64,000 nt of DNA, from assembly GCA_947176065.1 (NCBI GenBank), contig CAMWPB010000008.1:18586-82585 (forward strand). The letters are read 5' to 3'. Positions 53,671-62,255 of this stretch are shown piece by piece; positions within the stretch are counted from its first letter, which is position 1; the number at the start of each line of letters is the position of its first letter. The position numbers were made by a program, and so were the translations under genes. This stretch comes from an uncultured Lachnospiraceae bacterium (GTDB taxonomy: Bacteria; Bacillota; Clostridia; Lachnospirales; Lachnospiraceae). Under the pieces are notes generated by a model. The model saw only the letters and a program-made list of their open reading frames with translations. It was not told where the DNA came from and did not search any database.

Positions 53671-55200
53671 TTAAGCCGTTATGGTCATCTTCTTCATTAA
53701 CATTTCCTGATTTGCCTCTTCTGCGGGAATCTCGCCTGTAATCCTTCCCTCAAAAATCGTATAAATACGGTCCGCCATTCCAAGAAGCTCCGGGAGTTCG
53801 GAAGACACCAGAATAATTGCTTTTCCCTGATCCGCAAGCTCATGGATCAGTTTATAAATCTCATATTTTGCGCCCACATCAATACCCCTTGTCGGCTCAT
53901 CCAGAATGAGAATATCCGGCTCTGTAAACATCCACTTTGAAAGGACGACTTTCTGCTGGTTTCCGCCTGATAAAGTATTCACGCCAACACCCACATCGCG
54001 GCATTTAATTTTCAGGGAATCTTTATATTTTTCCGAGGCTGCCCTCTCCTTATCGAAATCCAGAAGGCCATTCGTTTTAATCATATCAAGATTTGCACTG
54101 ACAACGGTTTTTCTGATCGAGTCAAGAAGATTTAATCCCAGACCCTTTCTGTCCTCCGGCACATAAGCGATCTTATTTTTAATAGCCTCCCGGACAGAAT
54201 TGATCTGTACTTCCCTGCCTCTTATTTTCATGTTTCCGCCTCTGAAAATCCCCATATTTTTCCCAAACAGGGATCTCATCAATTCCGTTCTGCCCGCTCC
54301 CATAAGACCGGCGAACCCGACAATTTCTCCGGCTCTGACATAAAATGCCGAATCCTTGCAGAGCATTTTCCCGGGGACTTTCGCATCCTCAACACTCCAG
54401 CCCGAAACCTCAAGAATCACTTCCCCGATTTTAGGCGTATGTTCAGGATACCTGTTTTCAATTTCACGTCCCACCATGGCCTTGATAATTTTGTTCTCGT
54501 CAACTTTGCCTGCCTCCACGGCGTATCCATCCACGGTTTGCCCATCCCTGATTACCGTCACATAGTCGGAAACCGCCGCTATCTCATTTAATTTGTGGGA
54601 AATCATAATGCAGGTAATTCCCTGCTTTTTCAGTCCAAGCATCAAGCGCAGCAAATTTTCTGAATCCGATTCGTTTAACGACGATGTGGGCTCATCCAGA
54701 ATAAGCACTTTTACATTTTTTGACAGCGCCTTTGCGATTTCAACAAGCTGCTGCTGCCCGACGCCCAGATTTTTAATGATTGTATTGGGATCAATATGTA
54801 AGCCGACCTCTTCCAACAGTTCTCTTGTTCTTTTTCGTTCTTTCCCCCAATTTATGAGTCCCTTTTCTACAATTTCATTGCCCATGAAAATATTTTCCGT
54901 AACGGACAGCTCCGGAATCATCGTAAGCTCCTGGTGAATGATAACGATTCCCGCGCGTTCAGAATCCTTGATGTTTTTGAATGTCATTTTTTTACCCTGA
55001 AAAACGATCTCGCCATCATAACTGCCATATGGATAAACTCCTGACAAAACCTTCATCAGGGTGGATTTTCCCGCGCCGTTTTCACCGCATATTGCATGTA
55101 TGGAAGCCTCTGAAACTTCTAACGTCACATCAGAGAGCGCCTTAACTCCCGGAAATGTTTTGGTGATGTTCTTCATCTGCAAAATATAACCGTCACCCAT
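53671..55200 (-). CDS. Sugar ABC transporter ATP-binding protein (double cassette)
   Basis: A 509-residue MglA/XylG-type protein with two ATPase domains. The first has Walker A CGENGAGKSTLMK, signature LGVGQQQLVEIAKAL and Walker B VLILDEPTSSL. The second has the degenerate loop GLMGAGRTELMRSLFG, signature LSGGNQQKVVLSKW and ILILDEPTRGIDVG. This is normal for carbohydrate uptake transporter-2 systems. The start follows GGGAGGTAAGGG. It heads the transport operon behind the candidate operator at 55293. Confidence 0.95.
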   Translation of the reverse strand: MGDGYILQMKNITKTFPGVKALSDVTLEVSEASIHAICGENGAGKSTLMKVLSGVYPYGSYDGEIVFQGKKMTFKNIKDSERAGIVIIHQELTMIPELSVTENIFMGNEIVEKGLINWGKERKRTRELLEEVGLHIDPNTIIKNLGVGQQQLVEIAKALSKNVKVLILDEPTSSLNESDSENLLRLMLGLKKQGITCIMISHKLNEIAAVSDYVTVIRDGQTVDGYAVEAGKVDENKIIKAMVGREIENRYPEHTPKIGEVILEVSGWSVEDAKVPGKMLCKDSAFYVRAGEIVGFAGLMGAGRTELMRSLFGKNMGIFRGGNMKIRGREVQINSVREAIKNKIAYVPEDRKGLGLNLLDSIRKTVVSANLDMIKTNGLLDFDKERAASEKYKDSLKIKCRDVGVGVNTLSGGNQQKVVLSKWMFTEPDILILDEPTRGIDVGAKYEIYKLIHELADQGKAIILVSSELPELLGMADRIYTIFEGRITGEIPAEEANQEMLMKKMTITA

Positions 55201-55262
55201 CTATACCCTTACCTCCCTTCCCTGAAATATTCGATTTGCTTTCGCAATCGTTAACTGTCTTT

Positions 55263-55291
55263 ATTGTAAAAAAATTGCCGTGCCTTGCCTA
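55263..55291 (-). promoter_or_regulatory. Weak, probably activator-dependent promoter of the sugar ABC operon
   Basis: On the minus strand TAGGCA (55291-55286) and TACAAT (55268-55263) are 17 nt apart. The -35 is poor and abuts the inverted repeat at 55293-55328, the arrangement expected for an activator-controlled promoter. Confidence 0.45.
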
Positions 55292-55292
55292 T

Positions 55293-55328
55293 TGTCGGAT
55301 GTCATATCATTTATAGTGACATTCGGCA
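55293..55328. promoter_or_regulatory. Candidate operator, 12-bp inverted repeat
   Basis: TGTCGGATGTCA and TGACATTCGGCA are near-perfect reverse complements (10 of 12) around a 12-nt spacer. It sits between the terminator of the regulatory genes and the transporter promoter. The likely ligand is the NarL-type regulator encoded at 56721-57374. Confidence 0.55.
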
Positions 55329-55336
55329 TATAAAAA

Positions 55337-55391
55337 AAACGGTTTGTATATGACAAATGTCATTGACATTTTTGCCGTTTACAAACCGTTT
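55337..55391 (-). terminator. Terminator of the sensor operon
   Basis: On the minus strand AAACGGTTTGTA (55391-55380) pairs with TACAAACCGTTT (55348-55337), followed by a T-run. The loop contains a second palindrome AAATGTCA-A-TGACATTT, which repeats the half-site of the operator at 55293-55328. Confidence 0.8.
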
Positions 55392-55398
55392 AAAATAT

Positions 55399-56715
55399 CT
55401 ATTCTTCCAGAAAACTTCTGACTCGTTTTTCTATCATCTGCAGTCCTATCTTCGAATCCGTACCGTTTTTTACAATATCATCAATGCCGGCGTCAATCAT
55501 TTCCCTGACCGGTGTAATATCCTTAAAATTATAATCCGGTTCGGCATGATCCATAATGGATGTGATAAGGTTTATATCCATTCCGCCCTCCTCTGACAGC
55601 ACCTGATTTATGCTTAACATGGTCGTCATGGAATCGGTAACCGTTTTCAAAACAGACGCGCCTTCTTTATAAGTATATATTTCACTTTGAATTTCTATAT
55701 CATAACAAAAAGTTTTTATCAGTTCCCAGGCAAGCCCCTCATTGTCCGTTCTTGAATTCATGGCCAGTAAAAGTGTGCTCATGGTTGATTTGTTATCGCC
55801 TTTTTCTCCCCGCGGCAGCGTGATACAGTCCAGCTCAAAATTCGTATACTTTTTAATGTTCCACGGATAGGGCTTATAGGTTCTGTAATCCGACAAAAGC
55901 GCAGGCATAAACGCCACATTCCCCTTATCGAAGTCATCTGCCGTGGCAGCATTTGCTTTTGTAAGCCCGTTTATTTTCTTGAGGAAATCCACAGCCTCCA
56001 CTGCATTTTCACCGAGCAGACTGCATCTCATACCATTTGCGTCAAAGGCTTCCACGCCGTTTGTGATAAAAGCGTGCTGCCATGTATAATCACAGACGCC
56101 AAACTGATCCTCTATGCCATTGCCGTCAATATCTTTGGTAACCCTGTCACAGATCTCATAAAAATCTTCCCACGTCCAATCTTTAGGTATTTCATTTATC
56201 CCTTCGTTTTTCAGCAGTGTTTTATTTACAAACATCATGCTTGGCACACTCTCGAAAGGAATCCCGTACTGACTGCCGGAAATATTTCCAAATTCAAAGG
56301 ATGCATTATAATATCTGGATTTATCATAATCTGCATCCCTGTCAATAAACCCATCCAGCTTCATCAGGGCATCTGTCCCTGCAAACGTGGAAAAATCTTC
56401 CGGCAGTACAAAGAAAACATCTGGCGCGTTTCCTTTTATCAATGCAGATGCAATGTATTCCGAATAGTCGTCCTTTGGGATTCCACTTACAAACTCCACC
56501 TTTACTCCGGGATGACCGGCTTCGAATTTCTCCACTGCATCATCAATAAGCTGGTAGGTGTAAGCGTCCGGAACATCCCATGCGCTGCCGGTAAAAAAGC
56601 CCAGCGATATTGTTCTTTTATGCTGGAAATAATACAGTGAGACTGTCGCGGCCACCAGAGCTGCCGCCAGAAAAACGCCTGCGGCAAATCTTTTGCCTAT
56701 AATCTTCTTTTTCAT
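55399..56715 (-). CDS. Membrane-tethered family-1 extracellular sugar-binding protein
   Basis: A binding protein of the large SBP_bac_1 fold (EKFEAGHPGVKVEFVSGIPKDDYSEYIASALIKGNAPDVFFV). It has an N-terminal membrane helix (AAGVFLAAALVAATVSLYYF) and no lipobox Cys, so it stays anchored in the membrane. No MalF/MalG-type permease for this fold is in the window. It directly follows the response-regulator gene. The ATG at 56715 is chosen; GTG or TTG starts up to 56736 are possible. A role in sensing rather than transport is inferred from the setting. Confidence 0.85.
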   Translation of the reverse strand: MKKKIIGKRFAAGVFLAAALVAATVSLYYFQHKRTISLGFFTGSAWDVPDAYTYQLIDDAVEKFEAGHPGVKVEFVSGIPKDDYSEYIASALIKGNAPDVFFVLPEDFSTFAGTDALMKLDGFIDRDADYDKSRYYNASFEFGNISGSQYGIPFESVPSMMFVNKTLLKNEGINEIPKDWTWEDFYEICDRVTKDIDGNGIEDQFGVCDYTWQHAFITNGVEAFDANGMRCSLLGENAVEAVDFLKKINGLTKANAATADDFDKGNVAFMPALLSDYRTYKPYPWNIKKYTNFELDCITLPRGEKGDNKSTMSTLLLAMNSRTDNEGLAWELIKTFCYDIEIQSEIYTYKEGASVLKTVTDSMTTMLSINQVLSEEGGMDINLITSIMDHAEPDYNFKDITPVREMIDAGIDDIVKNGTDSKIGLQMIEKRVRSFLEE

Positions 56716-56720
56716 CAAAG

Positions 56721-57374
56721 TCAACTTTTCCTCCACTGTACAGCCCAGATAGCTAATTGCGTTCTGTCACGCAGATCAAGCTTCTTTAAGACAGAGCTTA
56801 AATAGTTTCTGACAGAGCCTTCCGTCAGGAAAAGCTCTGCCGCTATCTCCTTATTGGACAGCCCTTTTGACACAAGCCCTATCACCTTCCACTCCGACTC
56901 TGTAATTTCCTTTATATAATCCTCATCCACCGTAATGACTGCCGCATTTTCCCTTGCCATCTGCGAAAACATCTTCACAACCTTCCCGGCTATATCCTCA
57001 TTGATCATGGCATTTCCATGATAAACTTTATGGATTGCCTCGATCAGCCTGTCCGCGGAAATGCCTTTTAAAAGATAACCGCTGGCTCCATGCTTTAAAG
57101 CGCTGAAAATGTATTCGTCATCATCAAAGGTTGTCAGGATAATAATCTTTATTTCAGGATAGTTTTCTTTGATGATCTGGGTACACTGCACGCCATCCAT
57201 CTCCGGCATTCTGATATCCATTAAAATAACATCCGGCTTATCACGCCGTACGGCCCGGACCACCTCAATACCGTTTGCCGCAGTGTTTACCGAAAAATCC
57301 GAATTACCTGACAGCACAATGCGCAGGCTGTCTCTTATCAGTTCCTGATCGTCTGCAATTAATACTTTAATCAT
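56721..57374 (-). CDS. NarL-type response regulator
   Basis: A 217-residue regulator. The receiver domain has the acidic pair (ADDQ), the phospho-acceptor Asp53 in VILMDIRMPEMDG, and the conserved Thr and Lys (LTTF, LLKG). The C-terminal LuxR-type HTH is ITESEWKVIGLVSKGLSNKEIAAELFLTEGSVRNYLSSVLKKLDLRDR. It overlaps the kinase gene by 8 bp. It likely activates the neighbouring sugar ABC operon. Confidence 0.95.
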   Translation of the reverse strand: MIKVLIADDQELIRDSLRIVLSGNSDFSVNTAANGIEVVRAVRRDKPDVILMDIRMPEMDGVQCTQIIKENYPEIKIIILTTFDDDEYIFSALKHGASGYLLKGISADRLIEAIHKVYHGNAMINEDIAGKVVKMFSQMARENAAVITVDEDYIKEITESEWKVIGLVSKGLSNKEIAAELFLTEGSVRNYLSSVLKKLDLRDRTQLAIWAVQWRKS

Positions 57375-58662
57375 TTTCCGCTCCCCACCTTATCGGAATT
57401 TCCGCCACCACGCAAAACCCGTCGCTTCCGTCAACCTGTATCTTCCCGCCGAGCATGTCCAATCGTTCTTTCATGTGCGTAAGGCCGAATCCCAGCTCGA
57501 TATCCGGGGCGCCGACACCGTTATCCTTTATTGTTATTGTCACAATATTGTATTCCCGCGTCAGCCTGATCTTTACCGTGTCCGCCTTTCCGTGCCTGAT
57601 AGAATTGGTGATACTTTCCTGAATGATCCGGTAAATTACTTCCTCCTCATCCTCGCCAAAGGACAGCCTGCCCGCACTGTTATCCAATGTGATTTTCACC
57701 TTGGAGGCCGCTCCCATCTGCGAAATCATTTTATCGATCGCCGACAGCAAATCTCTCTGTTCCAGCGCATCGGGACGAAGCTCGTTGACGGAACGCCTTA
57801 CATCTGTCATGCCCTGCCTTGCCACATCCGAGACCAGGGAGAGATACTTCTTTAACATTTCAGGTGAAACATCGGCAACGGCCGATGCCGCATCAATCCC
57901 TGCGATAATGCCGGTCAGGGTGTGTCCCAGCGTATCATGGATTTCTCTGGCCAGCCTGTTTCTCTCCCTTGTCTGCGCCAGTTTTTCCGACTCGGCAGCA
58001 TACTTTTCCAATTCCCTGTTTGCAGCCTGAAGCCGCTCATTCAGGGAATTTATCTCATCCTTTTCAACCATCTGTTCCCGCAGATGCAAAATGGTATACA
58101 CGATAAAAAAAATGATATTTAAAGTCGTAAAAAGATTTTTGATCAGGATTAAAATCGTCGCCACCGTTCCGATGTAATACTCCGTATAGGTCTCAAAAGA
58201 AGTAATTTTGAAAATATTGGAGCAGGCATTGAAGTCAAAAATCAGGAAAAATGTACTGCCCAATATAAGGGGGAGCAGTTTTTTGCTGCTTCCCTCAAAG
58301 TATTTCATGATATGCGCCACAAATAGAAGGACGATGCCGTTATAATTCACCTGCAGCGCGACAATCACAAAAACAGTGCATATAAATTCCATAACAATAA
58401 TATACCACTGATGTTTGATCTCATAATTGTCATGCATGTACATCAGCGCCATCAAAACACAAAAAAAGCTGAGGGAAATAAAAAGCATTTTCTCCGGAAC
58501 CGGGGGCAGCGTATTTACTTTTTTCAGAAACATGACTGCCCCTCCGGAATTTCCGATTTTTATAATGGTTACCGCAGAAACAACGGAAATATACAGCACT
58601 GTTATGAAATTAAAGCTTTTCATAAAACTTAATACGGAATTCTTTAATGCCGATGTATCCAT
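57367..58662 (-). CDS. HisKA_3-type sensor histidine kinase with six membrane segments
   Basis: A 431-residue kinase. About six hydrophobic segments cover residues ~15-195, with short outer loops only. A coiled region (~195-225) follows, then the phospho-acceptor His242 in REIHDTLGHTLTGII, and the HATPase domain with DNGVGAPDIELGFGLTHMKERL. With no large outer sensor domain it probably takes its signal from a partner; the tethered binding protein encoded 3 nt upstream is the obvious one. Confidence 0.94.
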   Translation of the reverse strand: MDTSALKNSVLSFMKSFNFITVLYISVVSAVTIIKIGNSGGAVMFLKKVNTLPPVPEKMLFISLSFFCVLMALMYMHDNYEIKHQWYIIVMEFICTVFVIVALQVNYNGIVLLFVAHIMKYFEGSSKKLLPLILGSTFFLIFDFNACSNIFKITSFETYTEYYIGTVATILILIKNLFTTLNIIFFIVYTILHLREQMVEKDEINSLNERLQAANRELEKYAAESEKLAQTRERNRLAREIHDTLGHTLTGIIAGIDAASAVADVSPEMLKKYLSLVSDVARQGMTDVRRSVNELRPDALEQRDLLSAIDKMISQMGAASKVKITLDNSAGRLSFGEDEEEVIYRIIQESITNSIRHGKADTVKIRLTREYNIVTITIKDNGVGAPDIELGFGLTHMKERLDMLGGKIQVDGSDGFCVVAEIPIRWGAEND

Positions 58663-58665
58663 TTG

Positions 58666-59640
58666 CTACTGCCACCCTTTTGTACTGAATTCGTCTATAT
58701 TTTCCTCACTGATTAAATTGACCGAAACCTTTATTTTCTTTTGGACATACCTGCCTTCTATCATATTGTAAAGCTGGTCCACCGCATTCTGTCCGATTTC
58801 AGACGGATACTGTGCCGACGTTGCGAGCATGATTTTTTCTTTTATCATGGACTTCGCCTCCGGCGCGCCATCCACCCCAAGAACAGATATGCCGTCCAAT
58901 TTCCCATAATCCTTCAGTGCTGCCATCACACCAAGAGCGCCCACATCGTTGATGGAAAAAACAACGTCAAACTCCGTACCCTTTTTCAGTTCTTCAATCA
59001 TCAGAGGCATGGCAATCTCAAGCTGTCCCGAATAAGCCAGCCTGTCCACAATCTCAAAGTCCCCGTTCCTCCCTATCGTATCTGCAAACCCCTCCACACG
59101 GTCATTTGAGGATTTGGTTGTGGGATGTTCAAAGATCAGAATCTTTCCCTCCGCTTTCTTTTGCAAAAGATACTCGGCACAGAGAACTCCCGCATGATAG
59201 TTATCCGAGACGACGGTACAGTCTGCCAGACTTTCATCATAGATCTCTGTGTCCACAAATATTATTTTTATGCCCCTTTCTCTCCCATACTTAATGGCCG
59301 GAATAATCTTCTCAAAATCAACAGGTGCAATAAATATAGCTTCCACGCCCTCGTCTATCAAGTCATAAATCTGCTGCGTCTGTCTGACCGCATCAAGAGC
59401 CGGGTCTCTTGTGATCAGAATATCCCCGTTTGATTCCACGGTAGCGCGTATCGTTTCATTGATTACCTCAAAGAACGGATTGTTCATGGTCATGTATGTT
59501 GCCCCGAATTTGTGCGCACTTTCCCTCTGTGCAAGGGAAAAATCATTGTTTTTGTCAAGTATAGCCAGTGCACTAAACAGAACCAGTACCACCGCTATCG
59601 TACAAAATGCAGTTTTCGTCCGATATAATAAAAGTCTCAT
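58666..59640 (-). CDS. Membrane-tethered type-I periplasmic binding protein (sensor)
   Basis: A 324-residue protein. A single N-terminal membrane helix (FCTIAVVLVLFSALAIL, residues ~11-27) without a lipobox is followed by a full PBP1 domain (ATYMTMNNPFFEVINETIRATVE; EAIFIAPVDFEKIIPAIKYGRERGIKIIFVDTEI). It is first in the operon, in front of kinase and regulator. This matches the plan of XylFII-LytS, where a tethered xylose-binding protein drives a kinase; the ligand here is probably a sugar. Confidence 0.9.
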   Translation of the reverse strand: MRLLLYRTKTAFCTIAVVLVLFSALAILDKNNDFSLAQRESAHKFGATYMTMNNPFFEVINETIRATVESNGDILITRDPALDAVRQTQQIYDLIDEGVEAIFIAPVDFEKIIPAIKYGRERGIKIIFVDTEIYDESLADCTVVSDNYHAGVLCAEYLLQKKAEGKILIFEHPTTKSSNDRVEGFADTIGRNGDFEIVDRLAYSGQLEIAMPLMIEELKKGTEFDVVFSINDVGALGVMAALKDYGKLDGISVLGVDGAPEAKSMIKEKIMLATSAQYPSEIGQNAVDQLYNMIEGRYVQKKIKVSVNLISEENIDEFSTKGWQ

Positions 59641-59770
59641 TTTAACTTATCCCTAAAAAAGACAAAAGGAAAGAACATATAAGCCCGGCAGACTTATATT
59701 GATCTTCCCTCAAATATTCATCTGATTTACGACGGGATATTCTCTCCAGTCATTTTCTGTCATTGAGCAT

Positions 59771-59799
59771 AGTATAGCAACTCAGAAGATAAAAAGCAA
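59771..59799 (-). promoter_or_regulatory. Promoter of the sensor operon
   Basis: On the minus strand TTGCTT (59799-59794) and TATACT (59776-59771) have a 17-nt spacer and an extended -10 (TGC). The leader of about 130 nt and the stretch 59800-59929 hold no gene that I can support. Confidence 0.65.
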
Positions 59800-59929
59800 T
59801 AACTAATTTTCCCATATACACAATTGGAAAAGTGACTGTCGAAGATTTATTTCGCAAGTTTGAGGCTTCTCCTCCTTCTGATATGGCTCCCTGTGTAAGA
59901 CTTTGGGAAATCTTCAATATATTTTTTCT

Positions 59930-59980
59930 TCAATCTTCTGCCAGACAAAACCTTATATCTCTAAGATTCTTTCTCTTCAT
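59930..59980 (-). pseudogene. N-terminal remnant of the third gene of the ABC-2 cluster
   Basis: A well-placed start (ATG at 59980, overlapping the stop of the permease remnant, with AAAGGAGGTAC upstream) gives only MKRKNLRDIRFCLAED before a stop. In intact clusters of this type a GldG-like membrane protein gene starts here with a similar basic N-terminus, so I read this as a truncated remnant; this is inference. Confidence 0.45.
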
Positions 59981-60369
59981 CAGTTGTACCTCCTTTTTTC
60001 CAGTGACTGCACTGATAAAAATAAGAAAAATACAATAACGGATAAGTAGTAAATAATCGCAGTCATGTCAAAAACGCCGGATACATATACTTCCCCGTAT
60101 TGAACAAAGATCAACGGATACACTGCCACAACGCACAGCGGAATCAGATAAATAATCAATAAGGCCAGATACTTTCCGATCACCACCTGAGTAGTTGTAA
60201 TGGGCAGAGAGTATAACAGCTGATCCGTTTTCTGCTTCCTTTCTTCCGCAATCACCCGCATAGTTAAAACCGAAATGATCACCACAAACGCCATTAAAAA
60301 CGCGCCAAATATATAGGCCGTCATGGAATGAAAATAATTTGACAGTTCATGCTTTAACACGGCTATCAT
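59980..60369 (-). pseudogene. ABC-2 type permease with internal deletions
   Basis: The 129-residue open frame starts like an intact permease (MIAVLKHELSNYFHSMTAYIFGAFLM). It then jumps to the middle part (ISVLTMRVIAEERKQKTDQLLYSLPITTTQVVIGKYLALLIIYLI) and then to the normal C-terminal end (FLSVQSLEKRRYN). From my knowledge of the family, intact members are about 230-290 residues, so two blocks appear to be missing in frame. It is probably non-functional. Confidence 0.7.
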
Positions 60370-60980
60370 TGATCCTCCACCTCCTTTTCCTCTGTGCTAT
60401 TTTCGGCCGCTTCTTTCCCGTCTTCTGCCTCCGGCTTTGCAATATCCCCTTCTGTCAGTTCGATAAACACGTCTTCCAGATTTGCCTTTTTAGATGTCAT
60501 CTGCAGGAGCGCCTTTTCCCTCCGAGCAAACGCAAAGAAGAGCTGTCTGCATATATGAGACATTTCTTCAGTTTCCATCCGCACCTCTCCATGAATACAT
60601 CCATCTTCCAGTTTTTTCAGCTGCCAGTCAACGTTCAACCCCATTCCTCCCAAAATTTCCCGGACTTCTTCCTCCTTCGCTTCCGCAATAAAATGACAGC
60701 CTCTATTTGGACGGCCAGTTCCCGGCCCTTCAGCCCCTTAGCCTCCCCCACAAACTTTAAGTATTCCATAGGGGTCTCATTCAGATAAAGGGGCGGCTGC
60801 TCCGGCAGATAACCCATAAGCCGCTTTGCCTTGTCCGGTTCTTCAAAAATATCATGGCCATCGATGGTGACACGCCCTGCCGTAGCAGACAGGCAGCCTG
60901 TCATGATGTTCATAGTGGTAGATTTCCCAGCTCCGTTGGGGCCCAAAAAGCCATAGACATGCCCTTCCTTTATCTGTAAG
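60366..60980 (-). pseudogene. ABC transporter ATPase remnant lacking signature and Walker B
   Basis: The 5' part keeps LQIKEGHVYGFLGPNGAGKSTT and GYLPEQPPLYLNETPMEYLKFVGEAKGL up to about residue 100. At about 60710 the frame changes, and what follows (HFIAEAKEEEVREILGGMGL...LEDVFIELTEGD) is the family's C-terminal part. The stretch with the signature motif, Walker B and switch His is absent. The 3' end overlaps the permease remnant by 4 bp as in an intact operon. Confidence 0.8.
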
Positions 60981-61123
60981 CACTTCTTTTTTGTCCGGAA
61001 TTTTATGTATCGTCACCGTGAATTCCGGATCGCCTTTACCGATTTTTTCTCGCTTCCTTCTGCCTTTAAATTAAAAGTGACTGGTATGATATTAGCCAGA
61101 TATTCTTTAAAAAATGAATTCAT
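60971..61123 (-). pseudogene. 5' remnant of a cyclopropane-fatty-acid synthase gene, fused to the ABC remnant
   Basis: From an ATG at 61123 (with AAAGGT upstream) the frame gives MNSFFKEYLANIIPVTFNLKAEGSEK. After a shift in a run of A residues it continues as IGKGDPEFTVTIHKIPDKKEVLTD, which resembles the N-terminus of Cfa-type enzymes. At 60971-60980 (CTTACAGATA, minus strand) it runs straight into the ABC ATPase frame. The methyltransferase part is missing. Confidence 0.55.
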
Positions 61124-61163
61124 ATTTTATTACCTTTCTTTGCTCATTTATATAATTATGTTA

Positions 61164-61619
61164 TTATGAAATCAACTCTGCTTCTTCTAATGCATCTGTT
61201 TTCTCAAACAGGTGTGCCGTATCAATGATTGGAACCAAATGATTATCTAATACGATTATTTTTTTCATATATCTTTGACTTGCGTTGTTAAGCATGGATG
61301 GAATATCATATATTTTTTCGTGTGATACACTAACTACACCATCTACCTGTTCGGATGAAAATACCAAAAGTTTCCCATCGAAAGCAAGAATGATCATCAT
61401 TCCCTTATTTGCGTGAAACGGGTTTATACCAAATAATCTATAGATATCAAATACAGATACGCATCCGTAACGGCACTCTATAACCCCGCATATATAAATG
61501 GATTCCTTATCCGGAACACTCGTTATTTCTGTATTGGGGACAACCTCTTTAACATCCTTTATTTTTATCCCATAAGGCTTATTGCCAATTCTTACAATCA
61601 TGAATTGTTCTTCTTCCAA
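61164..61619 (-). CDS. Orphan CheW-domain protein
   Basis: A 151-residue protein made of one complete CheW-like domain (FMIVRIGNKPYGIKIKDVKEVVPNTEITSVPD; GVIECRYGCVSVFDIYRLFGI; IIVLDNHLVPIIDTAHLF). CheW links chemoreceptors to CheA. No other chemotaxis gene is in the window. The start is a TTG at 61619 with AGGAGG ten nt upstream. It lies 61 nt after the Tox-PL-like gene. Confidence 0.85.
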   Translation of the reverse strand: MEEEQFMIVRIGNKPYGIKIKDVKEVVPNTEITSVPDKESIYICGVIECRYGCVSVFDIYRLFGINPFHANKGMMIILAFDGKLLVFSSEQVDGVVSVSHEKIYDIPSMLNNASQRYMKKIIVLDNHLVPIIDTAHLFEKTDALEEAELIS

Positions 61620-61680
61620 TTTAATAATGCCTCCTAACCAGAACTTTCACTCTGTTACATCCTTTTCCTCCCTTCCGCTG

Positions 61681-62238
61681 TCACTCAAAGCATAAATTAA
61701 CCAGTTCTGTAAAATCCGTTTGATCGGTCCGCATAACAACTACACTGTGTGGATTGATATAGCGGAAATACCACGCCGCATCTAAGCTGCCAGTTTGCGG
61801 ATCGACAAAATAAATCACATCATCTTGATTTTCAGCAATGAAAAGATGCCCTTTGTTTCGCATAAACCAGTCTACTTTTACGATAGCCCTGCTCTTATCC
61901 CCATATGACTTCATCAGGGCTTCTACTTTTTTCTTTGCCTGTTCTCCCGTATCAGCAGCGCAGCTTTCCAGTCTGCGGTCTTTATATACCGCAGGCCAGC
62001 CTAAAGGGTTTGTCATGTAGGGCAGTGGGTCGGTACAGTTTAAGATACGCGGTTTTGCAACTACATCATATCCACGTCGGCGGGCTTCATAGGCAACTAC
62101 ACACCGCTGACAGTTTTCCATGTATTCATGGGTATGTGTGGAAAATCCGGGATTCGTGGCTTTAATATCTGCAATAATCGACAAATCCTTTACTTCTAAA
62201 GCCTTGTAGATTCTTGTTTCATCATCTCGATCATCCAT
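61681..62238 (-). CDS. Stand-alone papain-fold (Tox-PL-like) deamidase/protease domain
   Basis: A 185-residue protein. ENCQRCVVAYEARRRGYDVVAKPR (Cys43, Cys46), GHLFIAENQDD (His131) and FVDPQTGS (Asp146) give the Cys-His-Asp/Gln order of the papain-fold toxin domain 1 group, which is usually found at the C-terminus of polymorphic toxins or phage/ICE head-morphogenesis proteins. Here it has no delivery domain or signal peptide. It lies 17 nt after the cytidylate kinase-like gene, and no immunity gene is obvious. It may be a cut-off C-terminal part of a larger protein or a domesticated enzyme. Confidence 0.65.
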   Translation of the reverse strand: MDDRDDETRIYKALEVKDLSIIADIKATNPGFSTHTHEYMENCQRCVVAYEARRRGYDVVAKPRILNCTDPLPYMTNPLGWPAVYKDRRLESCAADTGEQAKKKVEALMKSYGDKSRAIVKVDWFMRNKGHLFIAENQDDVIYFVDPQTGSLDAAWYFRYINPHSVVVMRTDQTDFTELVNLCFE

Positions 62239-62255
62239 TTTTGGGTCAGCCTTTT

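Noticed and set aside
59832..60038. A 68-codon plus-strand open frame
   Set aside because: Overlaps the antisense permease remnant and shows no ribosome binding site or family match.
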